Origin: Planctomycetota bacterium
Lineage (GTDB): Bacteria > Planctomycetota > JAJSAM01 > JAKLKS01
Assembly: GCA_023150535.1 (NCBI GenBank)
Contig: JAKLKS010000004.1
Coordinates: 1 to 43,785, forward strand
Length of the DNA: 43,785 nt
Direction: 5' to 3'
Part shown: piece by piece, positions 1-9,116 of the stretch
How positions within the stretch are numbered: position 1 is the first letter of the stretch
Layout: every line of letters begins with the position of its first letter
Made by a program: the position numbers and the translations under genes
Notes under the pieces: generated by a model
What the model was told of the DNA's origin: nothing
The model's database searches: none
What the model saw: only the letters and a program-made list of their open reading frames with translations

Positions 1-1
1 G

Positions 2-1126
2 GCGGACGCCCTCCGGGATCGGGATCCCCTCGTGCGCGAAGCCGCCGCGGCGGCCCTCGGGGCCACGGGCCATCGGGGCCAGGCTCCCGCCGTCGCGGCG
101 GCGCTCGCGCGGGAGGGGACGCCGGAGGTCGCCGGGGCGCTGCTGCGGGCGCTGGCGGCCCTCGACCCGGAGGGGGCGTCGAGGGAGGCGGCCCGGGTCC
201 TCGCCCGGGAGCGGGAGGGCCCCCCCTGCCTCGCCGCCCTCGCCCACCTCGGGAGGGTCGATCCCCCGGCCGCGGAGGCGGCTTCGGCGGGTCTCCTCCG
301 CCACCCGCGGTGGGAGGTGCGGCTCGCCGCGGCCGAGGCGCTCGCGGCGCTCGGCTCCGGTCCCCCGGCGGTGGAGGCGCTGCTGGCGGCGCTCCGGCGG
401 GAGAAGCGGCGGCGGGTGGGGGAGGGGATCGCCGCGGGGCTCGAGCGGCTGACCGGGGCCCCGCTCGGGGACGACCCGGACCGGTGGGAGGAGTGGTGGA
501 GGACCCGGAAGGGATCCTGGAAGCCCGCCGCCGACCCGGGGGCCCCGCCGCCCGGCCCCCGTCCCGCGGCGGGGGAATCGACGGCCCGCTTCTACGACAT
601 CCCCGTGGACGGGGACCGGGTCGCCTTCGTCATCGACACGAGCCGCTCCATGCTCGACCCGGCCCGCCTCGGGGAGGAGGCGACGAAGATGCAGGTGGCG
701 CTCGGGCAGGTCGCCCGGACCTTCGCCTCCCTCCGGGAGGACGTCTCCTTCAACGTGGTCGCCTTCGGGACCGTCGTCGAGGCGTGGAAGCCGCGGGCGG
801 TGCCGGCGGGGCCGTCGTCGAAGTACGAGGCGCTGCGCTTCCTCCAGAAGCGGCCGCTCGAGGGGCGGACGAACATCTTCGACGCTCTGGCGGCGGCCAT
901 GGCGGACGACGAGGTGGACACGATCTTCCTCCTCACCGACGGGGCCCCCACGGAGGGGGAGGAGACGGGACGGTCGGGGTTCCTCGCGGGGCTCGGCTGG
1001 CTGCGGCGCTGGCGGCCGGTGCGGGTCCACTGCGTGGAGGTGGGGGCGTCCAACACCGGGTCCCGCTGGAAGGGGTTCCTCGCCGAGGTGGCGGCCGCCT
1101 GCGGCGGGGTGCACGTGGCGAAATGA
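2..1126 (+). CDS. HEAT-repeat / von Willebrand factor A domain protein (5' end outside window)
   Basis: The frame is open from the first bases of the window and already encodes HEAT-like helical repeats, so the true start lies upstream; the GTG at 32 is not convincing as a start. Roughly the first 150 visible residues are Ala/Leu-rich HEAT repeats. A Pro-rich linker follows, then a vWA domain. The domain begins near the DIPVDGDRVAF segment and carries the MIDAS motif DTSRS, which binds a divalent metal, and a later LLTDGAPTEG strand-loop typical of vWA folds. HEAT plus vWA architectures are common in planctomycete-like genomes and are usually read as protein-interaction or scaffolding proteins. 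The substrate or partner cannot be read from the sequence. No promoter is visible and the downstream gene has its own. Confidence 0.75.
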   Translation, partial: ADALRDRDPLVREAAAAALGATGHRGQAPAVAAALAREGTPEVAGALLRALAALDPEGASREAARVLAREREGPPCLAALAHLGRVDPPAAEAASAGLLRHPRWEVRLAAAEALAALGSGPPAVEALLAALRREKRRRVGEGIAAGLERLTGAPLGDDPDRWEEWWRTRKGSWKPAADPGAPPPGPRPAAGESTARFYDIPVDGDRVAFVIDTSRSMLDPARLGEEATKMQVALGQVARTFASLREDVSFNVVAFGTVVEAWKPRAVPAGPSSKYEALRFLQKRPLEGRTNIFDALAAAMADDEVDTIFLLTDGAPTEGEETGRSGFLAGLGWLRRWRPVRVHCVEVGASNTGSRWKGFLAEVAAACGGVHVAK

Positions 1127-1160
1127 CCGTCGGTTGTCCCCGCCCCCCGGCCCCGCGCGG

Positions 1161-1166
1161 TAGGAT
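1161..1166 (+). promoter_or_regulatory. Putative -10 element (TAGGAT), leaderless start
   Basis: TAGGAT ends exactly 6 nt before the GTG at 1173 and there is no Shine-Dalgarno sequence between them. The same TAnnnT-N6-start layout recurs at phoB, the M48 peptidase, Topo VI B and the HAD gene. It suggests transcription starting at the first base of the start codon. Confidence 0.45.
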
Positions 1167-1172
1167 GGCCCC

Positions 1173-1745
1173 GTGAGCACCGCCATGGACACCCCCGCCC
1201 GCACGACCCTGGAGGCCGGCGCCGGCCGCCCCTTCCGCTTCTCGCTGGTCCTGGAGGACGGGAGGGGGACCCTCCGCTCCTGGATCGGCGGGAAGTGGGC
1301 CTTCTTCGTGGGATCCGCCGGCGTCCTCCTCGCGACGGGGGCGGCCACCCTGGCGGCGGCCGTCGCCTCCTCCTCCCGCGAGGTGGAGACGCCGGCCTTC
1401 GCCTCCGTCGGCGCCGCCATCGGCGCCCTCCTCTCCGCCTGGCACCTCCGCCCCCGGAGCGTCCACTTCCTCCGCCGGGACGGCGGCTGGTGGTGGCGCG
1501 GGCCCGGCCTCTTCCGGCGCGGGTGGAAGGCGCTCACCGAGGAGTCCCCCCTCCGCCTCGAGCGGGAGATCCTCTCCACGGTGGAGGGCTTCGCCCTCTA
1601 CGCGGGCGACCTGCGGATCCTCTCCTACCTCGGCGACCCGGTCATCGGGCGGCGCGTGGGCCTCGCCTTCCAGGCCGCCGGCGTCCCCCTCCGGACGGTC
1701 CACCGCAGGCGGGCCCCGGCCGAGGATTCCGACCCCGCGTCTTGA
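1173..1745 (+). CDS. Hypothetical small inner-membrane protein
   Basis: 190 aa, family not recognised. The GTG start is favoured because a -10-like TAGGAT sits 6 nt upstream; an in-frame ATG lies four codons on (1185). The N-terminal 40 residues form a short polar/beta segment, followed by two hydrophobic stretches at roughly 42-65 and 73-90 that look like a membrane hairpin. The C-terminal half is cytoplasmic-looking, with a WWWRG segment and many Arg, as in small PH-like or DUF membrane proteins. It ends 56 bases before phoB, but phoB has its own Pho-type promoter, so the two need not be co-expressed. No function is assigned. Confidence 0.55.
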   Translation: MSTAMDTPARTTLEAGAGRPFRFSLVLEDGRGTLRSWIGGKWAFFVGSAGVLLATGAATLAAAVASSSREVETPAFASVGAAIGALLSAWHLRPRSVHFLRRDGGWWWRGPGLFRRGWKALTEESPLRLEREILSTVEGFALYAGDLRILSYLGDPVIGRRVGLAFQAAGVPLRTVHRRRAPAEDSDPAS

Positions 1746-1769
1746 CCGTCCCTTTACCGAAAGATCACG
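1742..1769 (+). promoter_or_regulatory. Pho box upstream of phoB (three 11-bp-spaced hexamers)
   Basis: TTGACC (1742-1747), TTTACC (1753-1758) and ATCACG (1764-1769) are each separated by 5 bases, giving an exact 11-bp period. This is the layout of PhoB/PhoP direct-repeat operators. A -10-like TAGCCT follows at 1790-1795. It suggests autoregulation of phoBR. Confidence 0.7.
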
Positions 1770-1789
1770 TCCTCCCCGCGGGACTCCCC

Positions 1790-1795
1790 TAGCCT
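1790..1795 (+). promoter_or_regulatory. Putative -10 element of phoB (TAGCCT), leaderless start
   Basis: TAGCCT is followed by exactly 6 nt and then the phoB ATG at 1802. No Shine-Dalgarno sequence is present. Confidence 0.45.
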
Positions 1796-1801
1796 TCACG
1801 C

Positions 1802-2509
1802 ATGAAGCGACCCCGCATCCTCGTCGTCGAGGACGAGCCCGACCTGCAGGAGCTCGTCCGCCACAACCTCGCCCGCGAGCGCTACGACGTCGTCACCGCC
1901 GGGGACGGGGAGACCGCCCTCCGCGAGGCCCACCGGCGCATCCCCGACCTCGTCGTGCTCGACCTCATGCTCCCCGGCATCGACGGGCTCGAGGTCTGCC
2001 GGCGCCTGCGCACCGACCCCCGCACCTCCTCCGTCCCCATCGTCATGCTCACGGCCAAGGGGGAGGAGACGGACGCCGTCATCGGCCTCGCGCAGGGGGC
2101 GGACGACTACGTGCGCAAGCCCTTCGGCGTCAAGGAGCTGGTGGCCCGCGTCTCCGCCCGCCTCCGCGCCGCCGAGGTGCGCCGCACCGACGAGGGGCGG
2201 AAGGTCTCCCACTACGGGGACCTCACGGTGGACTCCCTCAAGCACGAGGTCACCGTGAAGGGGAGGGCCGTCGAGCTGACCGTGACGGAGTTCAAGCTCC
2301 TGCGCCACCTCGTCCTCAACCCGGGGCGCGCCTTCACCCGCAACGAGCTCCTCGACGCCGTCCTCGGCCCCGACGCCTTCGTCATCGACCGGAACGTGGA
2401 CGTCCACGTGGCGACCCTCCGCAGGAAGCTCGGCCCCTTCGGTAAGAACATCCAGACCATCCGCGGGCTCGGCTACAAGTTGCGCGAGGCGCCCGCGGGC
2501 GCCGTCTAG
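1802..2509 (+). CDS. phoB: Phosphate regulon response regulator PhoB (OmpR family)
   Basis: 235 aa, the normal length for PhoB. It has an N-terminal receiver domain with the acidic pair in VVEDEPD, the phosphoacceptor Asp54 in VVLDLMLPG, a conserved Thr in MLTAKG and Lys in VRKPFG. The C-terminal winged-helix DNA-binding domain (about residues 135-230) ends with the typical RGLGYKL segment. Known role: phosphorylated by PhoR under phosphate limitation, it then binds Pho boxes and recruits RNA polymerase. Here phoR follows 30 bases later and pst genes follow that. A three-unit Pho box and a -10 element precede the ATG, so autoregulation is likely. The start is firm because -10 spacing and family length agree. 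Confidence 0.95.
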   Translation: MKRPRILVVEDEPDLQELVRHNLARERYDVVTAGDGETALREAHRRIPDLVVLDLMLPGIDGLEVCRRLRTDPRTSSVPIVMLTAKGEETDAVIGLAQGADDYVRKPFGVKELVARVSARLRAAEVRRTDEGRKVSHYGDLTVDSLKHEVTVKGRAVELTVTEFKLLRHLVLNPGRAFTRNELLDAVLGPDAFVIDRNVDVHVATLRRKLGPFGKNIQTIRGLGYKLREAPAGAV

Positions 2510-2539
2510 TTCCGCAGGACCCCGGGAGGCGCGCACGGC

Positions 2540-4297
2540 GTGAAGGGCGGGACCCTCGGCGGGCGCATCTTCGGCGCCCTGGCCTGCGTCCTCGCCGCAC
2601 TCTTCGCCTTCGCCTGGTTCTGGGGCCAGGCGCGGATCCGCCAGAACCACCGGGTCCAGGTGGAGGCCCGGCTCGACGTCGCGGCCGACCTCCTGGAGCC
2701 GCGGGCGAGGACCTGGCTCCGGGGAGGCCTGCCCGTGGAGGAGATCCGGGCGCAGGTCGCCGATCTGCCCACCCGGGGGCGCCGGCGGGTCACCCTCGTC
2801 GCCCCCGACGGGGTCGTCCTCGCGGACAACGTGGCCCGGCTCCCCCTGGACAACCACGCGGGGAGGCCGGAGATCCAGGAGGCCGCCCGGACGGGGAGGG
2901 GCGCCTCCTCCCGCTTCAGCGATTCCACGGGGTTCGCCACCCTCTACGTCGCCCACCGGATCCTGGACGGGGAGGGGCTGGCGGGGTTCCTCCGGGTGTC
3001 GGAGCCCCTGGAGCAGGTGGAGCAGGAGCTGGAGTCCCATCGGAACACCCTCCTCCTCGGAGGCGCGGCCACGCTCCTCCTCGGGCTCCTCGCCTCCTGG
3101 GTCCTCTCGCTCCAGCTCTCCCGGCCCCTGGCGGAGATGGAGCGCACCGCCGCCGCCTTCGCCGACGGGGACCTCTCCGGGAGGGGGAACGCCTCGGGCC
3201 CGGCGGAGTTCACCCGGCTCGCCGTCTCCCTCAACCGGATGGCGGACCAGATCCGCAGCCGCATGATGGCCGAGGGGAGGGCCCGCGAGGAGCTCGAGTC
3301 GGTCCTCGCCGGCCTCGCCGAGGGGGTGGTCGCCGTGGATGCGCGGGAGGGGGTCCTCTTCATGAACGGGGCGGCCGCCCGGATCCTCGGGCTCCCCGCG
3401 CCCGTGGCCCCCGGGACGGGGCTCTGGGAAGCGGTCCGCTTCCCCGCCCTCGAGGAGCGGATCCGCGGCGCCCTCGGGGGGCGGGCGGATCCCCCGGGGG
3501 ACACCCCCTCCCCGGCCCGGGACGGGAGGCTGCTCGAGGTCTCCGCGAGGCCCCTGGAGGGGAAGCGCGGCGCCGTCGCGCTCCTCCGGGACGTCACGGA
3601 GGTGCGGAGGCTGGAGCGGATCCGGATGGACTTCGTGGCCAACGTCTCGCACGAGCTGCGGACCCCTCTCACGGGGGTCGTCGGGGCCATCGAGACCCTG
3701 GAGGACGCGGAGCTCGACGCCGCCGGACGTGCCCGGTTCCTCGACATCGCCCGCCGCAACGCCACCCGGCTGCAGGCGCTCGTCCGGGACCTCCTCGACC
3801 TCTCCTCCATCGAGGCCGAGGAGGCGGTCCTGCCCGTGGAGCCCGTCGCCGCCGACGGCCCCGCCCGCACGGCCGCCTCCTCCCTCGCGGACCTCGCCCG
3901 CAAGTGCGGGGTGGAGGTCGTCCTCGAGCCCCTGCCGGCCCCCGGGCTCCAGGTGGCGGGGAACGCCCGGCGCCTGGAGCAGGCCTTCGTGAACCTGCTC
4001 GAGAACGCGCTCAAGTACACGCCCGCGGGCGGGCGGGTGGCGGTGCGGGTCCGGGAGCGCGGCGGGGAGATCGCCGTGGAGGTCGAGGACACCGGCATCG
4101 GCATCCCCGCGGAGTCCCTGCCCCGCATCTTCGAGCGGTTCTACCGGGTGGACCCCTCCCGGTCGCGGGGGATGGGGGGGACCGGGCTCGGCCTCGCCAT
4201 CGTGAAGCACATCGCCCGCGCCCACCGGGGGAGGGTGGAGGTGCGGAGCGTCGAGGGGGCGGGGACGACCTTCACGGTCGTGCTGCCGCGGGCCTGA
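2540..4297 (+). CDS. phoR: Phosphate regulon sensor histidine kinase PhoR
   Basis: 585 aa, GTG start. TM1 spans about residues 10-28 and a roughly 140-residue periplasmic domain follows, then TM2 at about 170-190, HAMP to about 242, a PAS domain at about 252-355, and the HisKA dimerisation helix with phospho-acceptor His371 in NVSHELRTPL. The HATPase domain shows the N box (NLLENALKY), G1 (DTGIGIP) and G2 (GTGLGLAIV). E. coli PhoR has little periplasmic sequence; this long extracytoplasmic domain resembles the PhoR of Gram-positives and many other phyla. It lies directly after phoB and before pst genes, as expected for the kinase/phosphatase that reads the Pst-PhoU phosphate signal. Confidence 0.93.
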   Translation: MKGGTLGGRIFGALACVLAALFAFAWFWGQARIRQNHRVQVEARLDVAADLLEPRARTWLRGGLPVEEIRAQVADLPTRGRRRVTLVAPDGVVLADNVARLPLDNHAGRPEIQEAARTGRGASSRFSDSTGFATLYVAHRILDGEGLAGFLRVSEPLEQVEQELESHRNTLLLGGAATLLLGLLASWVLSLQLSRPLAEMERTAAAFADGDLSGRGNASGPAEFTRLAVSLNRMADQIRSRMMAEGRAREELESVLAGLAEGVVAVDAREGVLFMNGAAARILGLPAPVAPGTGLWEAVRFPALEERIRGALGGRADPPGDTPSPARDGRLLEVSARPLEGKRGAVALLRDVTEVRRLERIRMDFVANVSHELRTPLTGVVGAIETLEDAELDAAGRARFLDIARRNATRLQALVRDLLDLSSIEAEEAVLPVEPVAADGPARTAASSLADLARKCGVEVVLEPLPAPGLQVAGNARRLEQAFVNLLENALKYTPAGGRVAVRVRERGGEIAVEVEDTGIGIPAESLPRIFERFYRVDPSRSRGMGGTGLGLAIVKHIARAHRGRVEVRSVEGAGTTFTVVLPRA

Positions 4298-4303
4298 GGC
4301 GGG

Positions 4304-4331
4304 GGCGGGGCGGCCGGCCCGACGCCCCGCC
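4304..4331 (+). terminator. Hairpin between phoR and pstB (possible attenuator)
   Basis: A 9-bp perfect stem (GGCGGGGCG... pairing with CGCCCCGCC; arms 4304-4312 and 4323-4331) with a 10-nt loop lies just after the phoR stop and before the pstB Pho box. There is no T-run, so it is a possible terminator or attenuator only. Confidence 0.4.
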
Positions 4332-4336
4332 ATCCC

Positions 4337-4364
4337 CTGACGCGGCCTTTACGGAGGGTTCACG
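4337..4364 (+). promoter_or_regulatory. Pho box upstream of pstB
   Basis: CTGACG (4337-4342), TTTACG (4348-4353) and TTCACG (4359-4364) lie at an exact 11-bp period. A -10-like GACGAT follows 9 bases later (4374-4379), the same box-N9-(-10) spacing seen before pstS and the second porin. Confidence 0.75.
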
Positions 4365-4388
4365 AAGCGCGGCGACGATGGGATCTCC

Positions 4389-5264
4389 ATGCCCGCAGCC
4401 ACCCTCGTGAAGGAGAGAGCCCCGGTGGACACCGCCACCGCCGTCCGGACCCCGCCCGGTCCCCTTCCCCCCCCCGCCGCGGCCTCCGCGGAGGGCCCCG
4501 CGTCCGCGGAGACCCTCAAGATCGAGGTCCGGGGCCTCGACCTCTGGTACGGGGCCAAGCAGGCGCTCTTCGGGGTCGACCTCCGGGTGAGGGAGCGTTC
4601 CGCCACGGCCCTCATCGGACCCTCCGGCTGCGGGAAGTCCACGCTCCTGCGCTGCCTCAACCGGATGAACGACCTCGTGGAGGGGGTGCGGATCGCCGGG
4701 ACCATCTCCCTCGACGGCGAGGACATCCACCACCCCGAGAGCGAGGTCGAGGTCCTGCGCCGCCGCGTGGGCATGGTCTTCCAGAGGCAGAACCCGTTCC
4801 CCAAGTCGATCTTCGAGAACGTCGCCTTCGGCCTGAGGATGCGCGGGGAGCGCAACCCCACGGTGCTGGCCGAGGTCGTGGAGCGCTGCCTCCGGGGCGC
4901 CGCCCTCTGGGACGAGGTGAAGGACCGCCTGGACGCGAGCGCGCTCGGCCTCTCCGGCGGCCAGCAGCAGCGCCTCTGCATCGCCCGGGCCCTGGCGACG
5001 GAGCCCGAGGTCCTCCTCATGGACGAGCCCTGCTCGGCGCTCGACCCCATCAGCACGGGGAAGATCGAGGACCTCATCCACGAACTGAAGTCCCGCTACA
5101 CCATCGTCATCGTCACCCACAGCATGCAGCAGGCGGCGCGGGTGTCGGACAGGACGGCCGTGTTCATCCTCGGGAGGATGATCGAGGAGGGGCCGACGGA
5201 GACGATCTTCACCAACCCCTCCCGGAAGCAGACCGAGGACTACGTCACGGGGCGGTTCGGCTAG
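4389..5264 (+). CDS. pstB: Phosphate ABC transporter ATP-binding protein PstB (island 1, first copy)
   Basis: 291 aa. About 38 residues of Pro/Ala-rich extension precede a canonical PstB ATPase. All ATPase motifs are intact: Walker [11 protein letters not shown]-loop [10 protein letters not shown], signature LSGGQQQRL, Walker B LLMDEP, D-loop SALDP and switch His in VTHSMQQ. PstB hydrolyses ATP to drive PstCA phosphate import at the inner membrane. Its position is odd: it is the first gene after phoR, ahead of pstS, while a second full PstB closes the same operon (10897-11808). The two are close paralogues and could form homo- or heterodimers. A three-unit Pho box lies immediately upstream. 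Confidence 0.93.
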   Translation: MPAATLVKERAPVDTATAVRTPPGPLPPPAAASAEGPASAETLKIEVRGLDLWYGAKQALFGVDLRVRERSATALIGPSGCGKSTLLRCLNRMNDLVEGVRIAGTISLDGEDIHHPESEVEVLRRRVGMVFQRQNPFPKSIFENVAFGLRMRGERNPTVLAEVVERCLRGAALWDEVKDRLDASALGLSGGQQQRLCIARALATEPEVLLMDEPCSALDPISTGKIEDLIHELKSRYTIVIVTHSMQQAARVSDRTAVFILGRMIEEGPTETIFTNPSRKQTEDYVTGRFG

Positions 5265-5268
5265 CCGA

Positions 5269-5307
5269 TTTACCGTCTCTTCACATGACCCGCGGCCCCG
5301 GTTGACC
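5269..5307 (+). promoter_or_regulatory. Pho box upstream of pstS
   Basis: TTTACC (5269-5274) and TTCACA (5280-5285) are 11 bp apart. TTGACC (5302-5307) sits in the same 11-bp register two turns further on. A -10-like TAGTCT at 5317-5322 follows the last unit by 9 bases. Confidence 0.7.
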
Positions 5308-5392
5308 CCCATCCCCTAGTCTCCCCCCTGCGGCGCGGGCCGGAGGTGCTCCGGTTCCAGCGGCCGGGCAGGCAAGACACAGGAGGTGTCCC

Positions 5393-6370
5393 ATGAAGCA
5401 GACCAGGCTCGTCTCCGGCCTCGCGGTCCTGACCGCGGGCCTCTTCGCCGGCGCGGTGCTGGCGGACCAGGTGTCGGTGGACAAGGCGCTCCCCTCCTAC
5501 AAGCCGGTCGAGGGGGTGTCGGGGAACATCAAGAGCGTCGGCTCCGACACGATGAACAACGAGATGACCCTCTGGGCCGAGGGGTTCCGCAAGCACTACC
5601 CCAACGTCCAGGTCGAGATCGAGGGGAAGGGCTCCACCACCGCCCCCGTCGCCCTCATCGCCGGGACCGCCCAGTTCGGCCCCATGAGCCGCGACATGAA
5701 GGCGAAGGAGATCGACGACTTCGAGGCGAAGTTCGGCTACAAGCCCACGGGCATCGCCACGAGCCTCGACATGCTCGCGGTCTACGTCCACAAGGACAAC
5801 CCGATCAAGGGCCTCACCTTCCCCCAGGTCGACGCCATCTTCTCCAAGTCCCGCAAGGGCGGCCACGAGAAGGACGTCGTGAAGTGGGGGGACCTCGGCC
5901 TCACGGGAGAGTGGGCGGACAAGCCCATCAGCCTCTACGGCCGCAACTCGGCCTCCGGCACCTACGGCTACTTCAAGGAGCACGCCCTCTTCAAGGGGGA
6001 CTACAAGGATTCGGTGAAGGAGCAGGCCGGCTCCTCCGCGGTCGTCGGGGCCATCGCCAGCGACAAGTACGGGATCGGCTACAGCGGCATCGGGTACAAG
6101 ACCGCGGACGTCCTCGCCGTCCCGCTGGCCATGAAGGGCGACAAGTTCATCGCCGCCACCCCCGAGAACGCCTACACGGGCGAGTACCCGCTGGCCCGGT
6201 TCCTCTGGCTGTACGTCAACCACAAGCCGGGCTCCTCGATGGACCCCCTGCGCCGCGAGTTCATCCGCTACATCATGAGCCAGGAGGGGCAGCTGGACGT
6301 CGTCAAGGACGGCTACTTCCCGCTCACGGCCGACCTCGCGAAGGAGCAGTTGAGGAAGATCGGCCTCTAG
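5393..6370 (+). CDS. pstS: Periplasmic phosphate-binding protein PstS (island 1)
   Basis: 325 aa with a cleavable Sec signal peptide (hydrophobic about residues 6-22, cleavage after AVLA). The mature protein is a periplasmic-binding-protein fold. Phosphate-contacting segments typical of the PstS family are visible: GSDTMNN, GKGSTTAP, FGPMSRDM, LDMLAVYVHKDNP and NSASGTYGYF. AGGAGG sits 7-8 bases before the ATG. It has its own Pho box although pstB is just upstream, which fits high expression of the binding protein. It is followed by a GC-rich hairpin and pstC. It is not a lipoprotein, unlike the island-2 PstS. Confidence 0.93.
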   Translation: MKQTRLVSGLAVLTAGLFAGAVLADQVSVDKALPSYKPVEGVSGNIKSVGSDTMNNEMTLWAEGFRKHYPNVQVEIEGKGSTTAPVALIAGTAQFGPMSRDMKAKEIDDFEAKFGYKPTGIATSLDMLAVYVHKDNPIKGLTFPQVDAIFSKSRKGGHEKDVVKWGDLGLTGEWADKPISLYGRNSASGTYGYFKEHALFKGDYKDSVKEQAGSSAVVGAIASDKYGIGYSGIGYKTADVLAVPLAMKGDKFIAATPENAYTGEYPLARFLWLYVNHKPGSSMDPLRREFIRYIMSQEGQLDVVKDGYFPLTADLAKEQLRKIGL

Positions 6371-6378
6371 GCCGCACC

Positions 6379-6403
6379 CCTCCCGGCGCCGCGCCGGGGG
6401 GAG
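6379..6403 (+). terminator. GC-rich hairpin between pstS and pstC
   Basis: GGC/GCC and CCC/GGG arms with a G.T wobble form an imperfect stem around a 5-nt loop 10-30 bases after the pstS stop. There is no T-run. Such hairpins often lower expression of pstCA relative to pstS; this is inference. Confidence 0.35.
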
Positions 6404-6524
6404 GCAGCGATACCGGGGGCGGCCCGCCCGGGGCGCCGCATGCGCCGCCGAGGGCCGCCCCTTCCCATCCAAGGGCACCGCGGGGGCGGCGTCGAGCCGG
6501 CCGGCCCCCCGGCAGGCGGGAGCC

Positions 6525-9116
6525 ATGGCGGATACCAGCTTCACCGGCCGATCCAGGAGGAGGCAGACCACCTGGCGGGTGGCGGCGGCCGACAGGGCGG
6601 CGCGCATCCTCATCACCCTGGGCGGCGCCGGGACCATCGTGGCCGTCATCCTCGTCTGCGTCTTCCTGGTCTCCGTGGTCATCCCCCTCTTCCTCCCCGC
6701 CGAGGTCCTCCCCGACGGGGAGGCCCCGCTGAAGGACGCCGGCCGCCCGTCCCCCGTCCTCCTCTGCAGGACCGACGAGTACAGGGTCCTCTCCTGGACC
6801 CTCCATGCCGACGGGGTCGTGGACCTCCGGCGGGTGGACACGGGGGAGCTCCTCGAGCGCCGCGATCCCTTCGAGGGCGTCCCTCCCTCCGCCTCGGCCT
6901 ACCTCCCCGGAGAGGGGCGGCTCGCCTTCGGGTTCCGGGACGGGACCGTGCGCTTCGGCCGGATCGGGTTCGCGACGACCTTCCTCCCCGACGAGGGCAT
7001 GCCCGACGCGCTGCGATCCCTCGAGCCCGGCGAGAGGACGGTGCACGAGGGGGGGATCGTCGAGAGGACGGCCGAGAAGCAGCTCCGCCGGCAGTCGCTC
7101 CGCACGGAACTCGAGGCCCCCTTCGATCTCGGGGAGGGCTCCCCGGTCCTCCTCGTGGACCTCACGGTCCGCGGCGGGAGCTTCCTGGTCGCCGCCCTGA
7201 CGGAGGACGGCGCCCTTCGCTTCCAGGAGGTGACGGCCCGCAAGAACCTCCTGACCGGGAAGGTCACCTGGACCACCTCGGGGGGGAAGGTGTCCCTGCC
7301 GGCGGAGCCGGCCCGGGGCCCGCCCACCCGCCTCGTCCTCTCCGGGATCGGCACCATCGCCTACGCGGCCTGGCCCGACGGGCGGATGCTCCGCTTCGAC
7401 GTCCGGGAGATCGAGAAGCCGGTCCTCGCCGAGACGGTGGACCTCCTCGGCGGGAGGGGCGGGCGGCTCGAGGTACTCGGGACCCTCATCGGGAAGACCT
7501 CCCTCGTCGCGGGGGACGCGACCGGCAGGATCGGCATCTGGTTCCCGGTCCGGCCCAGGGGGTCCGCCACGCCGGACGGGGCCGTCATGGCGGAGGCCCA
7601 CGTCCTCGAGGGGGCCGGCTCCCCCGTGACCGCGGTCTCCGCCTCGGAGCGCACGCGGCTCCTCGCCGCGGGATTCGGCGACGGGGCGGTGCGGCTCTTC
7701 CACATCACGAGCAACCAGGTCATCGGGGAGGGGGCGGCCCCCCGGGGCCCCGTGGAGGCCGTCGCCCTGACGCCCAAGGAGGACGGCATCGTGGCGGTGG
7801 CCGGGGGCTCCTTCCACCGCTGGGCGGTGCGGGCGCCCCACCCGGAGACCACCCTCGCCTCCATCTTCGGGAAGGTCTGGTACGAGGGGGACGTCGAGCC
7901 GACCCACTCCTGGCAGTCCACGGGAGGCACGGACGACTTCGAGCCCAAGTACGGGCTGGTGCCGCTCATCTTCGGGACCCTGAAGGCCACCTTCTACTCC
8001 ATGCTCATCGCCGTGCCGCTGGCCGTTCTCGGGGCGATCTTCACGACGGAGTTCCTGCACCCGAAGGTCCGGGCCCGCGTGAAGCCCACCATCGAGCTCA
8101 TGGCGAGCCTCCCGAGCGTGGTGCTCGGGTTCCTCGCCGCCCTCATCTTCGCCCCCTGGATCGAGGGGAGGGTGCCCACGGTGATCGCCTCCTTCGGGGC
8201 GATCCCCTTCGCCGTGCTCCTGGGGGCCTACTCCTGGCAGGCGCTGCCCCGGCCCCTCGCCCTGCGGATGGAGCGGTGGCGGCTCCTGTTCATCCTGGCG
8301 ACGCTCCCGGTCGGCGCGGGGCTCGCCTTCCTCGCGGGGCCCCTGGCGGAGGACGTCCTGTTCTCCGGCGACGTGAAGGGCTGGCTCGACGGCGCGAAGG
8401 GCGGCCCCGCGGGCGGCTGGTTCGTCCTCCTCCTCCCCTTCTCCGCGCTGGCCGTGATCGCCGCCAACGTGCGATGGGTGAACCCGAGGATCGCGGCGGC
8501 GGCCGCCTCCTGGGGCCGCGCGAGGGAGGCCCGCTTCGAGATGGTCCGGTTCCTGGCGGGCGTCGCGGCCTCCGTGGCCCTGTCCACCGCCGCGGCCCAG
8601 CTCCTGGGGGCCGCGGGGCTGGACCCGCGGGGCGGGTTCGTGGACACCTACGTCCAGCGCAACGCGCTCGTGGTCGGGGTCGTCATGGGCTTCGCCGTCA
8701 TCCCCATCATCTACACGCTCTCCGAGGACGCCCTGTCCTCGGTCCCCGAGCACCTCCGGGCGGCCTCGCTGGCGGTGGGCGCCACCCGCTGGCAGACCGC
8801 CGTGAACGTCATCCTCCCCACCGCCATGAGCGGGCTCTTCTCGGCCCTCATGATCGGGCTCGGGCGCGCGGTGGGGGAGACGATGGTGGTGCTCATGGCG
8901 GCGGGCAACACCCCGGTGCTGGAGTGGAACGTCTTCAACGGCTTCCGCACCCTCTCGGCCAACATCGCGGTGGAGCTTCCCGAGGCGGTGCAGGACTCCA
9001 CGACCTACCGGATGCTCTTCCTCGCCGCCCTCACCCTCTTCTCCATGACCTTCGTCGTCAACACCCTCGCCGAGTCGGTGCGCCAGCGGTTCCGCAAGAG
9101 GGCCTTCGAGCTTTGA
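6525..9116 (+). CDS. pstC: Phosphate ABC transporter permease PstC, long form with propeller-like insertion
   Basis: 863 aa against about 320 for E. coli PstC. One TM helix lies near residues 27-52. A roughly 390-residue extracytoplasmic region follows, rich in WD40/beta-propeller-like strand repeats (recurring short segments such as [18 protein letters not shown] and DGTVRFGRI). The permease core starts near residue 480, with the EAA-type loop [15 protein letters not shown] near the C-terminal third. Long PstC proteins with such an insertion are known in pseudomonads and vibrios, so the architecture has precedent, though this one is at the long end. The start ATG has GGCGGGAG upstream. pstA overlaps its stop by 4 bases. 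Confidence 0.88.
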   Translation: MADTSFTGRSRRRQTTWRVAAADRAARILITLGGAGTIVAVILVCVFLVSVVIPLFLPAEVLPDGEAPLKDAGRPSPVLLCRTDEYRVLSWTLHADGVVDLRRVDTGELLERRDPFEGVPPSASAYLPGEGRLAFGFRDGTVRFGRIGFATTFLPDEGMPDALRSLEPGERTVHEGGIVERTAEKQLRRQSLRTELEAPFDLGEGSPVLLVDLTVRGGSFLVAALTEDGALRFQEVTARKNLLTGKVTWTTSGGKVSLPAEPARGPPTRLVLSGIGTIAYAAWPDGRMLRFDVREIEKPVLAETVDLLGGRGGRLEVLGTLIGKTSLVAGDATGRIGIWFPVRPRGSATPDGAVMAEAHVLEGAGSPVTAVSASERTRLLAAGFGDGAVRLFHITSNQVIGEGAAPRGPVEAVALTPKEDGIVAVAGGSFHRWAVRAPHPETTLASIFGKVWYEGDVEPTHSWQSTGGTDDFEPKYGLVPLIFGTLKATFYSMLIAVPLAVLGAIFTTEFLHPKVRARVKPTIELMASLPSVVLGFLAALIFAPWIEGRVPTVIASFGAIPFAVLLGAYSWQALPRPLALRMERWRLLFILATLPVGAGLAFLAGPLAEDVLFSGDVKGWLDGAKGGPAGGWFVLLLPFSALAVIAANVRWVNPRIAAAAASWGRAREARFEMVRFLAGVAASVALSTAAAQLLGAAGLDPRGGFVDTYVQRNALVVGVVMGFAVIPIIYTLSEDALSSVPEHLRAASLAVGATRWQTAVNVILPTAMSGLFSALMIGLGRAVGETMVVLMAAGNTPVLEWNVFNGFRTLSANIAVELPEAVQDSTTYRMLFLAALTLFSMTFVVNTLAESVRQRFRKRAFEL